Shown piece after piece: positions 11,346-22,469 of a stretch of 64,000 nt of DNA (the stretch's first letter is position 1; each line of letters starts with the position of its first letter). The stretch lies in the NCBI GenBank assembly GCA_017591395.1, contig WEDG01003368.1:1-64000 (forward strand), in the 5' to 3' direction. The notes under the pieces are model-generated. The model was not told where the DNA came from, searched no databases, and saw only the letters and a program-made list of their open reading frames with translations. Both the position numbers and the translations under genes were made by a program. The stretch is from Schistocephalus solidus (Eukaryota; Platyhelminthes; Cestoda; Diphyllobothriidea; Diphyllobothriidae).

Positions 11346-12500
11346 GATTCACGAATGCTAGTGCTCGCAAAAATATGGGGTTGGCGCGTTTCGCTTCCTC
11401 GTGCAGTTCTAGTAGATACATTATGCGTGATATTTTTAAGGTTTTCGGGTTGAGCCTAATGCTCGTTATTTTACGCCAAACCAAGTCGTCATCTTCTCCT
11501 AATTCCATCTGTGTACTTGTGCACAAATGAATTTTAACTTATTTTTGGCCTTCTTTCCATGCCACCACAAAACCTATCTCAAGAAATAGCAAGTGAAATT
11601 CTGACTTGTATGTTTGACTCAGAAAAGTTTAAATGTGGTGGGTGTGATCTTTGTGTGCAGTATATTACCAGGATAATTTTGGTTACAACAAATTGCCAAA
11701 TTTTTAATGTTCTTTACGCCCGCCTGCAAAAACGGCACTTTGTAGACAATGCCTACTTTGATCTTCGATAATGTCTCTATATTTTGGAGTCGAAAAGTAG
11801 TCAGAACAATGCCAGAAGCCGGCCGAAATTACACTTTCCTAGAAGGCACATGCTCTACAATTGATCATGTTTCAAAGACGAAGTTATATCGCTAGATTTG
11901 TGAACTTCAGTGACGATACCATAAGTTTCCTAATCTCATTAACGGCCGACAGTTATTGAAAAATTACCTTGCATTTTAAAATATCTGGATATGACCTAGG
12001 AGGGTACGCATATCTTACTCTGGAAGTCAAATATTCGGCAAATGGTTTCCATTATTTTATTTAGCTCATATGGCTTATTCTGAGTGTTGCCTCATTTGCA
12101 AAAGGGGCAGGAAATATTTTGGGAATATCTGTTGCTGAAAACATAGGTACGTAATTTGCAACAGTTTTCCCTGGTACGAATTTAAAACAGACGTATGTAG
12201 CCATCAAATTTTAAGACGACATATCAATTGCAGCCCATCTTTGCATAACATAGACAGCGTATAGAAGCAGACAACAGTTTGAATTTGCACAGAATTTTAA
12301 TTCATAAAAGCACGAGTCAGAGTTCACGGTAAAGAATAACCACAGGATAGTCGTTACCTTAAAACATTATATAGAAAAGATTAGATGGGAGAGGAATAAA
12401 CACAAACCACAGTCAAGGCATGAAAACTACCGGTACAATTAGAGATTAACCGCATGGTCTAGCTGCGAGCATAGGTGAGGATTCTGCCGCCGTGCATAGG
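11346..12500. other. Unassigned sequence
   Basis: Only short ORFs (the longest, about 93 codons at 11245-11526 minus, overlaps the R1 fragment). AT-rich, no motif recognised. Confidence 0.4.
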
Positions 12501-13860
12501 CTGCTTCAAAGTTGCGCACGGGCCGAGTTGTTGGTACCCGAACGAGCGCTTGAAAAATCTATTTCGAGGTCTACGGAGTGACCACTGTCCAGCAGCTGTT
12601 TCGTGATCGACTACCATGGTACTTTATTTTCTTATCTGAAAAGCCAGTTAGGCAAATGCCTAGAAACCCCGATTGCCAATCGATTTTGAGTTTGCCTGCT
12701 GTAACTAAATCCACGAGTGCAACCAATTCATGCACACTGTTTTGGGTGGCGTGCAACGGTAAGGCATCCTTTGCCCGGTTGATTGGAAAGCTTTTAGTAG
12801 GGGGATAAAGACGAGTTCAACTGCGTTGTATATCCTTTCTATGGTGCAGCACAACCATTGCTTGACTGTGATTTAAATTTTGTCACCGTTAAAAGGTAAG
12901 GATATTATAACGGGTTTTCTTGCAACTGACTCTTCTGTCAATTAAGGCCGTAAACGGTCGCTGAACTTTTTAATGTAGAGTGCGGGATAGCCGCTATTAA
13001 TTAACGCTGCTTTGATTCGAGCAAATGTTTTACCTAGGTTCTCACTAGAGAAAATATTTCTCGTTCTTTGAAAGGGAGTATGTAATAGATTTCGTTTCCA
13101 TTGTATTGGAATGGAGCTTGAAAAATAGAAGTATTCCTTGTTATCAACAATCGTGAATAGATCATCGACGTATCTTCTGTATAATGCTGTTATGTTCAAT
13201 TTTTACGACACCTTTTCTTTTCTAGGTGACGCAGAAAAATATCGTCGAAGTTTGGTCAAAGTGAACCTCTCATTGCGTCTCCGTAAACTTGTCTGTACAG
13301 TTGCCCATCGAACAGAATTTGCATATTTTTGGTATCAACAATTCACATAATATTTCGGGCAGACATATGGGTTTCAGAGGCAGGGAGGCATCTAACATAT
13401 ACTTTTTCCATCCAATGGAACATTTGTATATAATGGTTCAACGTCTTAGAAAATCGCTAGACTTGCAGATGACGTTTTGAGGCTTAATTTCTTCAATAAA
13501 ATGAAGACTGTCTGTTTTAGTGTGAGTGAAAAACAATTGTAGTATGAGCTCTTGTTCCTTAAGAAGCCATTGTTTTAGTCTATGTTGAAGTTTATTAAAC
13601 ATATCAAGAATCAGTCGTTGAGGTCTGTCCTTTTTATGCCTTTTGGGTAGTCAATATAGTCTTAGGCTATGTGTACCTCCATCTTTTAGGAATAGCATGG
13701 TATACATACTAATATGGTTATTGCCCAGCATCTGCTTAGCCATCTTCGAGACTTTGTCTTCCATTGTCTTGGTTTTATCTTTCCAAGAGGTTTCCCTTAG
13801 TTTCTGGCTCTCCACATGTCGGTTTTTCTGGACCCATTGTTAGTTACTCTTCAAATAGCA
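12500..13860 (-). mobile_element. Penelope-like retroelement A, decayed (RT and GIY-YIG endonuclease)
   Basis: Reading the minus strand from right to left gives the expected Penelope order, broken by frameshifts and stops. Near 13411-13450 there is an RT motif ending in LYTNVPLD. Near 13270-13335 there is LFDGQLYRQVYGDAM, the typical Penelope RT block before the catalytic centre. At about 13135-13190 RRYVDDLFTIVDN carries the catalytic YVDD. At about 12530-12760 a GIY-YIG-like endonuclease ends with ITKQLLDSGHSVDLE. These segments lie in different frames, so no functional enzyme is encoded. The catalytic Asp pair is intact. Element ends were not found; the stretch from about 13460 to 13860 is assigned by position only. 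Confidence 0.8.
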
Positions 13861-14400
13861 ATATGTATCCAACTCCATTTTTTTTCCTGACCGTAACCAT
13901 AGCCAAGCTACCTGTAACACGATGAATATTATATTATTATAGGCCAAGTCTTTTATCAAAAAGATGGCCGAAATCCAAACCCCTTGCTCGTGAAATGACG
14001 TCTGATATTGCATGCAAAATCGAATTGTAGACGCATCGCATAATTTCTGACTCTTCCCTTTTTATAAGTGGCATTTATTTCTACCGTCAAGACAGCAAAC
14101 ATAGGAGTGGGGGTGGTTGCTATCATTATGTTAGGTTTTCCTGAAAGCACTTACTCTTCTATTCGAATGTGCCTTCATTCTCTGGAACTTTCTCCGCTAC
14201 ATCCATTTTTCTCTTGAAACAAAAAGACTACCCTCGGCTGTATCTACGATCCACCAAATTTCTCAGCCAGAGATGATGATCGACATTGTGAAATCTTTAA
14301 TTATATTTCGGATGCCCAAAAGCATGTCTGATCCAACAGTAATCTTTGACAGAAGCCGCAGCCGAATTTTGCATAGTAATTGTAAAATTGCTCCTTTCAA
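13861..14400. other. Unassigned sequence
   Basis: AT-rich, only ORFs of 64 codons or fewer. It may hold the 5' part of Penelope element A, but I see no recognisable motif. Confidence 0.35.
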
Positions 14401-14404
14401 TGAT

Positions 14405-14765
14405 GCGTATGTAGCCCCCTAGACGGGCCATGTGGTAGATGGGTTGGACCAACACGGGGGCCACATTAGTGCACGGCAGGCGTTATTCAGGTTACGCTCC
14501 CTTAACAACTAGGGGCGGCTAGGACTTTGGGGACCCAGCCGCGCCGGCCACCTGCGTCCTCTCCCGCCTCCGGTCTTCTTGACTCTGTCTTGACACCGGG
14601 CTCAGGTGGGGGTGGAGGAGAGAGTGCGGTAGATGCAGCGCAATTCTACTATCACTTTAAACTAAATCACGCGCAAGTCACCGTCCCTGCTCCACTTTCC
14701 CATGGAGCATACGGTGGACGTCGTCGGACTACGACGGTCGAACTGTCGTGTGGGTATAGGGGTAC
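14405..14765 (-). repeat. GC-rich dispersed module, full copy on the minus strand
   Basis: Reverse-complement copy of the module tandemly repeated at 47.4-48.4 kb. Both parts are present: a flank carrying the GTGGCCC..GTGTTGGTCCAAC and GCGCAACCCGAATAACG words, and a core running from the GGCGGCTAGGACTT region to the GTCGAACTGTCG end. The ORF at 14527-14772 is only the open frame that this module often carries. It abuts an RTE LINE fragment at about 14770. Confidence 0.85.
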
Positions 14766-14774
14766 TAGTTAGGG

Positions 14775-15200
14775 GTAGCACCACACAGACAGCATTTGGT
14801 CGCTCCATTTGTCCATGTATCACGGGGACCGCACCGCTGCTCAGCTCTGACAGCACAACAATGCTGACAGAGAAATCGCAAATTCTGAAGCGCTGGGCCG
14901 AGCACTTCAGAAGGGTCCTTAATTGCTCATCAGCCATCTCCGATGCTGCCATTGACCGGTTCCCTCAAGTGGACACAAACAATGACCTGAATCTGCCGCC
15001 TTCCCTACCAGAAACCATCCAGGCCGTGCAGCAGATTTCCAGTGATAATGCACCGGGATCCGACACAATCCCACCGGTAAGCTACAAGCACGGCGGGCCC
15101 CGGCTGATGGCAGAATCTCACAACACTCTTCCAGGAGATGTGGCGCCAAGGACAAGTTCCTCAGGATTTCTAAGACGCGACTATCGTCCATCTCTGTAGC
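14775..15200 (+). mobile_element. RTE-type non-LTR retrotransposon fragment (start of RT region)
   Basis: The plus frame from about 14780 encodes a segment with the order GTAPLLSSD (linker between endonuclease and RT), KSQILKRWAEHFRRVLN, DLNLPPSLPETIQAVQQ and APGSDTIPPVSYKHGG (RT fingers, usually APGxDxIPAExxKxGG). All are hallmarks of RTE-clade LINEs in flatworms. After about 15100 the frame is lost and the next pieces read in other frames up to the RDYRPSL-like stop near 15200. Endonuclease and RT palm are missing, so this is dead. It starts immediately at the edge of the GC-rich module. Confidence 0.85.
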
Positions 15201-15204
15201 CGTC

Positions 15205-15380
15205 ATCAACCAGCCATACCGAGCCCCACGTGTTGCTGCACCCGAGGTTCGAACTCGTGACTTGTTAGTGAATGAGCCCCAGGGCACATCCGGACGAGCT
15301 GCGCGGCTGCTGGCTGTTCTCGAGAGTGAGCCCCAAGCCGCAACAGGGACGAGTTAGTCCTGCAAAGCGATCGGCGAGTG
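15205..15380 (-). repeat. Possible tRNA-related SINE remnant
   Basis: On the minus strand GAGTTCGAACCTCG (around 15242-15256) fits the pol III B box and forms a 4-bp T-arm-like stem (CGAG/CTCG) around TTCGAAC. No convincing A box or full cloverleaf could be drawn upstream. It may instead be the tail of the RTE LINE beside it. Confidence 0.3.
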
Positions 15381-16300
15381 CCTTCTTACCACACATATAC
15401 ATTTATTAACATCTATATTTTCCAATGAAAAAAGTAAAGTGACGTCTGGACTGGGTTACTTAATCGGTGAACAACGGGTGTTTTTAAATAGCGTTAAAGC
15501 AAAATTTGTGTTCTTACAGGTTTTATCGCCGCCAAGGACGCACTCGTTTAGGATGCGAGGCTTTCAATGTGAAAACTTTAACAAAAAACATTTTCTTTTG
15601 TATACCACTTCAGCAGACTCGGAATCTGACCATGGGAGATTTTTGCCCAACAGCCAAACTTATGAATTTAAGCGGAAACTTCAAATAATCCGTCAAACGG
15701 TGAGGCAGTTTTGGTTATTGTCAGGCACAGGCATATTAGAGAATACAAAATTGACCACAATATAACAGTAAACTTACTTGACCCGAACTTCTGCCCACTG
15801 TCCTCATATTGGCAGAAACTTATAAAAATCATGAATCGACTTTACGTAAATACTTAGGGTCATTTAATCGTTGGGAGCTGGAGCAACATATTTATGTAAA
15901 GCTCGGTGCGAATATCTAGCAAGCACCTACAATTAGAGTCTGTACTGCCTTACCATATTGTCCAAATATATCCGTTTTTCATTACTCAGAAGCAACATTT
16001 TTCCATGGTATTTTTTTTTCAGAATCTGAAACGACTTGACTTGACCGGCCTGTCATGATCAGGCTTATTCCGCAGCCTATAATAAAAATCTTCTTTCTGG
16101 GCACATTTAATAACTCAAGTGGTATCTGTTAATAACGTGATAGGTAAAACAGATAACAGCGTCAAGATTTTATTTAAATGACTTACGTCAACTGGATATA
16201 AAGCAGATGAAGTTTATAATCTAGGGGAAAAAGGATGTTTATTGATGCGGCATATCTTAATCTATCTATGTCTTTTTGTACTGGAAGAGGGGCAAGTAAA
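15381..16300. other. Unassigned sequence
   Basis: AT-rich. The overlapping plus-strand ORFs at 15439-15765 (108 codons or fewer) show no recognisable motif. Nothing else supported. Confidence 0.35.
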
Positions 16301-17870
16301 GTATATTGTTTGATGGGGTATTGCATGGGTGCTTACTATATCCTGACGCACGACAAAATTCCGAAGCATTCCTTGCCTATATCAGCAGTATAATTAAGAT
16401 TCGTGATTGTATCGCAAACTTTAATTATCAAAAAACTGAAATTTCGAGTGATAGTCTGCAGAAATCCGAGCATTTCTCGGTCTCTTGCAAAGTTGTATAC
16501 CAATAAATTCCCTCTCTAGCTCTCATTTCTCTGCTACATTTCGTCAAAAACCCACTTGTAAGATAACTATTAATTCTGACAGACCTGGGTCTGGCCGAAT
16601 TAACGACTCTTGAGTTGTCCAAGTCACCTGGACTGGATAAGGCTTTCGGCATACTCATCTATCAATTAACCGAGAAATTAGCTGAACCACTGTGCATCAC
16701 ATATGCAAAATGACTGTAAGCGGAAGGCCTTCCGAATACACGGAAATCGACAAGGGAGGACTTCGACTATAGCTCAAACAGGACCAGCCAGTCAGCCGGA
16801 CGTGCATATGTTATGAGCTGAGGGAGAGGATATTAAAAAAATCAAGTATCACGCATGATAAATTCAACAGTCAAAGCAGCTCCACTCAACGAAATATTTT
16901 CGAACCGCAAACATTTTTGCCTTGCGATCGCAGAAGATAATTTAGTGCATCTCATGAGAAGCAATCCTTGGGTCACTCTTTTTCAGTAACCACTTAGATA
17001 CTTAGTGAAGTGAGTTCCGATAAAATGCTCTTTTCGGATGATCATCAGGTGGGGAGGATGAGAAGAAATGAAAGGGAGACATATGGTTCCACAGTTCCTG
17101 AAAAAGTTAGAAAGAACTGGTGCTTAAATTTCAGCGCCAGGAATGTATGGTCATAATGGTATTGTCAATAAGACGAGCAGGACATGCATATTTACTGTCA
17201 TATCTGTTGGAAATCGAGATAAGTGGAACAATAAGAATACAAAAAAACCTCGTTTCCTTTGTTCAGGATGACCTTAGTATAACAACGCAGTAGTCCAAAG
17301 TCACACCGTTGGCAATTTCAACCTGGTGTGACAAACAAATGTTTTTCAACCTCAATGCTGATATAATCAGTAATAAACGTGGAGCATTTTTCGACTACAC
17401 CTGAAATATGCGCTACCGGTTTTGTGGCGGTAGCTTCAGAAAGACCGTTATTCTTGAATAGTTCCAACGGCGTAATACAAAGATTTTTTCCCACGAAATT
17501 ATGCAATTGATTTAGGATCAACACCTGACCGCCTTGAAATCCTACACCCTTTACTACAGACAGGACAGAGGATACCTTATGACAACTTCCTTGTTTAAAA
17601 AGGGATTCTTTATCCAAGTGGAATGAGAAAATATTTTCCAGTCTGTCACCGAAGACGAATCTCAGACGACCTGATTTGCGCCGTAAAAGGGCCAATGCCA
17701 CACCAATCAGGGCTCTTCATTTACCTTGTGGAAGGTCCATCGTTAGTGGAATTCTGTTCCTAAGAAGGTCGTGCAGTCCGCCGTCGTGAGTGTCCTTGGG
17801 AGGCTTTTTGAGGTGAATTTGTTAAAAGGTTTGCCGAAAGCCATTCACCACATCCACTAAAATAGTTATG
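16300..17870 (+). mobile_element. CR1/Jockey-type LINE, reverse transcriptase remnant
   Basis: Pieces of one RT and its C-terminal region follow in order on the plus strand in shifting frames. At about 16580-16710 LGLAELTTLELSKSPGLD and LTEKLAEPL match the fingers region. At about 17028-17048 LFSDDHQ stands where the palm YADD box belongs. At about 17260-17310 a QDDLSITTQQSKVT block appears. At about 17345-17400 LNADIISNKRGAFFDYT follows, matching the usual thumb segment with NxDxxxKxYGAFVRPxLEY. At about 17500-17600 there is YYRQDRGYLM. At about 17720-17840 WNSVPKKVVQSAVVSVL is the typical C-terminal WNSLPExVV block. Many stops and frameshifts. A 127-codon minus-strand ORF at 17318-17701 is the shadow of this element, not a gene. 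Confidence 0.8.
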
Positions 17871-18940
17871 ACTATGAACATACTACTGACTGGTCCTCAA
17901 TAGTTCATTTTGTTTGCGATCAATTAAACGTGCTGCTGTAAATGCTTCGTGCAAATGCTGCAAAGTTAGATCATTTTTATTTTGCACATTGCCCACAGTG
18001 TCCCTGGTCTAAGTACAAACACAAATGGGAATTTTCTGGGCTTAATACGTAGGTAATACCTTCGTCCTTTTCGATCGGGATCAGACGCAATCATTCAAAC
18101 GACATCTGAACGCCTTTTTATCTGACAAAAATTTCGCGGTGGAGGAGGAGATGTCCTCGTCTGCTACAAACATAGTGGTGGGCCCTAAGCTAACGTTTCC
18201 AGGAAAGTGACCATCAAGATTGAAGTACTTGGCTTAACTGAAAATCCTCCGATCAGCTACAAACACAGTTGCGCTAAACCGGCCTGTTAAAGCGCTTTGT
18301 ATTGAACTAGAAGACAAGGTTTTTGAATTGCGATATCTTTCCTGAGTGTATAGAGCGAATGGTTACCGGTTCATTCGTAAGCGGGACGAGAGATAAAAAT
18401 CACATTGCCCCAAATTTTGGCAAAAAACAGCTCGGAAGGCGTCAGTCGCCTTCTCACTGTACTGGGATTTGGAGCCACACGCAGACCGGATGCAAACAGC
18501 AGGCCTCAGGTCATGGGGTCGAAAGACATTCTGGCACGACATCTGGGGTCGTTTAATGAAGCTGGTGCATTTGCGGAAAAAAACAAGTCCTCCTAACGCG
18601 AATGTCTGAACATGAAGCAGTAGCAGTAAAAGCAGCACCAACAGCATTGAGGGGGATGATTAAGGGCACAGAACTTGCCCCACTCGTGGGGCCCTGTCAT
18701 ACCTCCACGTTTGCAGAGACCAATAGTGTCGTAGAAGCGTGAGTCGCGAGCTGCTGGAATCATGAGTCTATGGTCCTCGTTTAAATAACAAGCGGAATGA
18801 CTTTCCGCCTCCATATTTGGTGCTGAGAATTTGCCTAGAAATAGTTAATTTTTACACAGGCAGAACACGCAGGTGTCCAAAAATTTGGGTGGCAGGGGTT
18901 CGAGGAAGGATCTAAGGCGTCTGCCAAGAAACATCTTCCA
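17871..18940. other. Unassigned sequence
   Basis: Short ORFs only (94 codons or fewer, on both strands at 18323-18647). A piece near 18075-18125 reads QTQSFKRHLNAFLSDK, which resembles the extreme C-terminal block of CR1-type LINEs and may belong to a second element end. Nothing else recognised. Confidence 0.35.
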
Positions 18941-18949
18941 AGGACACCA

Positions 18950-19035
18950 TTTCCTTCTTCTGCTTCTTCTTTATCTTCTTTTTGTTCTTGTTCTTCTTGT
19001 TCTTGTTCTTGTACTTCTTCTTCTTTTTCTTCCGA
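18950..19035. repeat. Imperfect TTC/TTCTTG microsatellite
   Basis: About 85 bp of pyrimidine-rich triplets (TTC with TTG, TTT and TAC variants). The Arg/Lys-rich tail of the minus-strand ORF 18971-19234 comes from this tract. Confidence 0.9.
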
Positions 19036-19163
19036 ATTGATCCTGAAATTGACCTATCCACTGCAACCGGAAATGCTTCTTGTGTCCTATAAAAATGTTT
19101 GTGTTTTCACCGCGAAATGTGAAAAATAAGTGCCAGAAACCGAAAACTGAGTCTTTGATAAGC

Positions 19164-19745
19164 TCAGTTACCTGCTGCTGAGAACGCTTTTGGCAAAACA
19201 GGAAATTCCAAACGCGGTGCCTTAAAATACCCAAGAACGTTACGATTTTGCAAAGAAGAAAGCCTGCGCATTTCGCCTTGGAGGGTAAGTAGCGAAAATA
19301 GATACAATCTGTAAGTCTTTCTGCTCGAATTTACTAGTGCGTCATTCTGCACGCTTAGGACATTGAGATTTGTAAGTATAACTTGCGCCGGGCATGAGAA
19401 TCCAGATAGTTGAACCATGGGCTGGCTTAAAAGTTTCTCTGGCATGATTGACACGGGGATTCCTTGTGTTGACGCATTTAGGGTAATAGAGAGGAGGCGA
19501 TTGTCCTCTGATAAACACAGCCAGTCCTTTGCACGTTGAAAAACTTCCTTTCTTCCATGTTCACGTGCAAGTATAAACTGCGCTCGCCTCATAATTGCCC
19601 ACCTTGTTTTGACTATCGTTGGCCAGCCATTGTGCGACAGGGTCCACCGTGCGCACCACTGAAAGGTGGCACATGGACGGCAACGTGCACGCTTCTGGGC
19701 AAACCTGATGCAATTTTCGGGGCTTAGGTCATATGTCGCACGCAT
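19164..19745 (-). CDS. Unrecognised 193-codon ORF
   Basis: This is the longest open frame in the window, 193 codons. The product is basic in its first 75 residues and leucine-rich afterwards (a segment LTNLNVLSVQNDALV looks vaguely leucine-rich-repeat-like). I see no signal peptide, membrane span or catalytic motif. A stretch this long is unlikely but not impossible by chance in 64 kb read in six frames. It could be an exon, an old element or chance. A function cannot be assigned. Confidence 0.3.
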   Translation of the reverse strand: MRATYDLSPENCIRFAQKRARCRPCATFQWCARWTLSHNGWPTIVKTRWAIMRRAQFILAREHGRKEVFQRAKDWLCLSEDNRLLSITLNASTQGIPVSIMPEKLLSQPMVQLSGFSCPAQVILTNLNVLSVQNDALVNSSRKTYRLYLFSLLTLQGEMRRLSSLQNRNVLGYFKAPRLEFPVLPKAFSAAGN

Positions 19746-20131
19746 AGACTGCTTTATACACTTTGTCAGTCACTTCATCCCTGCCTGCCTCCGCGGCAGA
19801 GGTTGCAGGAAATGCTATTCAGGTCTGATGTGCAGGTCACACACAAAAACTGTGGGAGCACACGAGGAGAACATTGTAACCACATTATACGCCGTAAACT
19901 AATAATGCCATGACAAATTTTCCCCTGCGTTCTAGTCTCAATGATTCAGCGTGTATTCTGGCAGCCAATACCTCAGCAAACCACCGGCTTGTGCCTTTTG
20001 CCTATGTCTGTAAATGCGTGGCACCGAAGAGTAAAACTTTCTTAGAGGAACAAGGTAAATTGCATCCCCGTTGGATTGAAAAATCTGAGGATTTGCGCAA
20101 GGATTTCATCTTTATCAAGGAAAGTTTAATT

Positions 20132-20878
20132 CAGAGGTCGGCAAACTCCGGCCTTTAGGCCACATACGGCCTAGCTAGTATTCCAGTCCGACCTAACGCC
20201 CCCCCCCCCTAGTTAATTACTGTTGGATCCGGCCTAAATGAATAAGGACGACTATGTCAATTCCATGCACCTCGCCCAGTGTGATGCAGCCCTCGTTGAC
20301 ACCAAAGAATGCATCAGTGTTCTGTCAACCCTGCGGAATAAAATTCTCTTCACGCTTCACTGATGTGCGTTCTCATCCGCAAGAGTTCAAGACTGTCAGC
20401 ACTTCTTTGACTTTCCCTATGACGACACCCCCTCGGATGTGCAATTGGAGTTGATTGAGCTGCAGGCTTCGGACGTTCTCTTGTCCAAGTTTACTTCTTG
20501 CACTACTCTCATTGACTTCTACCGTCAGCTGCCACACGCTCAGTTTCCAGTGTTGTTAACCCGTGCCAAGCATGCGATCGCAATGTTTGGCGGCACTTAT
20601 TCATGCGAGCAGCTTTTCCCCAAAATGAAGCTTTGTAAGAACAAGCTGTGCTCTCAGCTCACTGCTAATCGTCTTAATGACATTCTGTTGCTGAACTCCT
20701 CATCATTAGAACCTGATATTGTAGCTGTCTCTAAGAGCATGCAACATCATGTTTCCCATTGATCGTAGTGTACTTTTGAACAATAAACGTTTCCTTGGAC
20801 ACCTTGTTTCTTCTTGCCTAGTGTGCCTTCTTGACCTCCTGAAATGGCCTAGTAGTCCAAAAAGTGTGCCGACCCCTG
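20132..20878 (+). mobile_element. Internally deleted hAT transposon with terminal repeats and target duplication
   Basis: The left end starts CAGAGGTCGGCAAACTCCGG. The right end, read as reverse complement, starts CAGGGGTCGGCACACTTTTT, matching 14 of the first 16 bases. The flanking octamers GTTTAATT (20124-20131) and GTTTAAAC (20879-20886) agree at 6 of 8 positions, as expected for an aged 8-bp hAT duplication. Inside, at about 20410-20762, a plus-strand frame encodes the hAT C-terminal dimerisation region: DVQLELIELQ, then QFPVLLTRAKHAIAMFG and CEQLFPKMKLCKNKL. This is the type seen in Charlie-like hAT transposases and GTF2IRD2-like proteins. The upstream catalytic part is deleted and the remaining N-terminal bit (20254-20400) is frameshifted. 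Confidence 0.9.
20199..20209. repeat. C11 homopolymer inside the hAT element
   Basis: Eleven C residues in a row. A G11 run lies at 21622-21632. Both are sites where length errors are likely. Confidence 0.9.
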
Positions 20879-20886
20879 GTTTAAAC

Positions 20887-22290
20887 AAACCTTTTTCCTT
20901 CCTTCTGATTACTATGAAACAATGGCGTCGGCTGGCAAGCGTACACAGCGTTTTCTACAAAGAAAGCCACGTGGCCCAGTCTTTTAAACGGTCCTGTCGA
21001 CATCTTGGCGGATGAAGGTGTTCCATCGCCGGAAGCACAAAAAATCTAACCGCCGATTAGGAGGATATCCAGGCCATTGTAACTAATCGTTTTTAATCCC
21101 CTCCCACCCCCATCTCAGTCACCTTTACGCCCTGACGTCATTGTCCCCCACAGTGGCCCTCGTCTGCTCAGAAAACAAACGAGGTAGGCGACATGTGCCA
21201 CTGGAACCAACATCCAGCAGAAGGTGGATCTGCCATTTCCAGCTTGACTCTAAGCGTTTCCTTTCTATGCCGAATGGTTGCTGTGGTCAGTTGATGTAGC
21301 ACCATGGGCACCGTTGGAGATGGAGCCGAGGTTGGCGCGGATTCTCTAATCCTTTCTACAGTCTTCTCGCCGTGGATGGTTGTTCTTGCTAGGCACAGTG
21401 AACGATGCACAAAATACTCAGTTATGTAACCTAGGGGCCTGCATGAGCTGGTCTGCGTCTCCTGTTATGCACGTTTGTCAATGGACACCTAGGACTATTA
21501 TATATTTCCAATTGAACTCGGTAGAACTCTCAAAGAAAGTCTGAAGTGGAGGCACCGCAGTCAGCTTCAATTAATGCGAAGGCGTTTGTTCAACCATCTG
21601 AATGCCGGTCTAGGCATCGTTGGGGGGGGGGGCGACTACATGAACACAATCTGGAAATCTCAACCGAAATTCCAAAATGATTTCAGATTTCAGTTAAGCA
21701 GGAGTACCTGGATGAGGGCATAAAGCTGATAATGGTGCAGCATTATCTCACGCCAGTTTTTCTTCGGGCCGTCCCCAAAATAAAGCCCGGTAAAATGTAG
21801 TTTTTAGGTCATTATGAACAAAACTAACCTTCTATCTGAAGGTACTGTCTTCAGAACAGCCTATCTCGGCTACACGCTAGTAACTTGGTCATCTTATGCA
21901 CTGCTAATTGTCATCTTTAACAAAATATGTATCCGCCCTCTGGTTTCGTTTGACGGCAGAGACAAGAAAAAAAAATTAGCAAACGTTCAGAAAGTTGCTC
22001 TTTTCTTTGGTGGGAGAAAACTGCGTATTGGGTACTATTCTTGTCACAAGTAGGGTGAGGAATTCAGTGACAAAGACACCTGAAAATCCATCGCTACTGG
22101 CGTATTCGTTTGACTCCGGTTCCACGACTGGAACGACTTGCTCTGATGTGGCTTTTTGTGTTTCGCACATTCTCATTGCAGTGGAGATATAAAACCTGGC
22201 AGTAAAAGTATTCCCTCTATATACTGGGATTTGGTATTTTGCTGCGAAAATTCCCAGACAATTTAATTAGGGCTTTGACAGATTTAAGAG
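20887..22290. other. Unassigned sequence
   Basis: Short ORFs only, the longest an 88-codon frame at 20749-21015 that starts inside the hAT end. The 80-codon minus-strand frame at 21168-21410 is Thr/Pro-rich with no known motif. Confidence 0.35.
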
Positions 22291-22297
22291 TTGAAAA

Positions 22298-22425
22298 GCA
22301 GACGAAGGCACGATCACTGGGATGGAAAGTTTATAGGTCTGAGCTCCCAAACTCGAACAGGAATTCATAATCAATTACTGTTGGAGTTCAACTGCTTATG
22401 GAAATTTATGCAGTCATACCATAGG
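22298..22425 (+). repeat. Left inverted arm flanking Penelope-like element B
   Basis: Reads as the diverged reverse complement of 23435-23560. Shared words are ACGAAGGCA.GATCACTGGGA, TGGAAAGTTTAT.GGTCTGAGCT and ATTTATGCAGTCATAC. The arms enclose the Penelope-like coding remnant. Penelope elements are known to carry pseudo-LTRs in direct or inverted arrangement, and this pair fits the inverted form. Confidence 0.75.
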
Positions 22426-22469
22426 AGTCGGGGGGAGAGAGGGTGGCATGAGTTCGAGACGGTCTCTCT

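Noticed and set aside
17318..17701. 127-codon minus-strand ORF
   Set aside because: The plus strand here carries the ordered C-terminal blocks of a CR1-type LINE; the ORF is its antisense.
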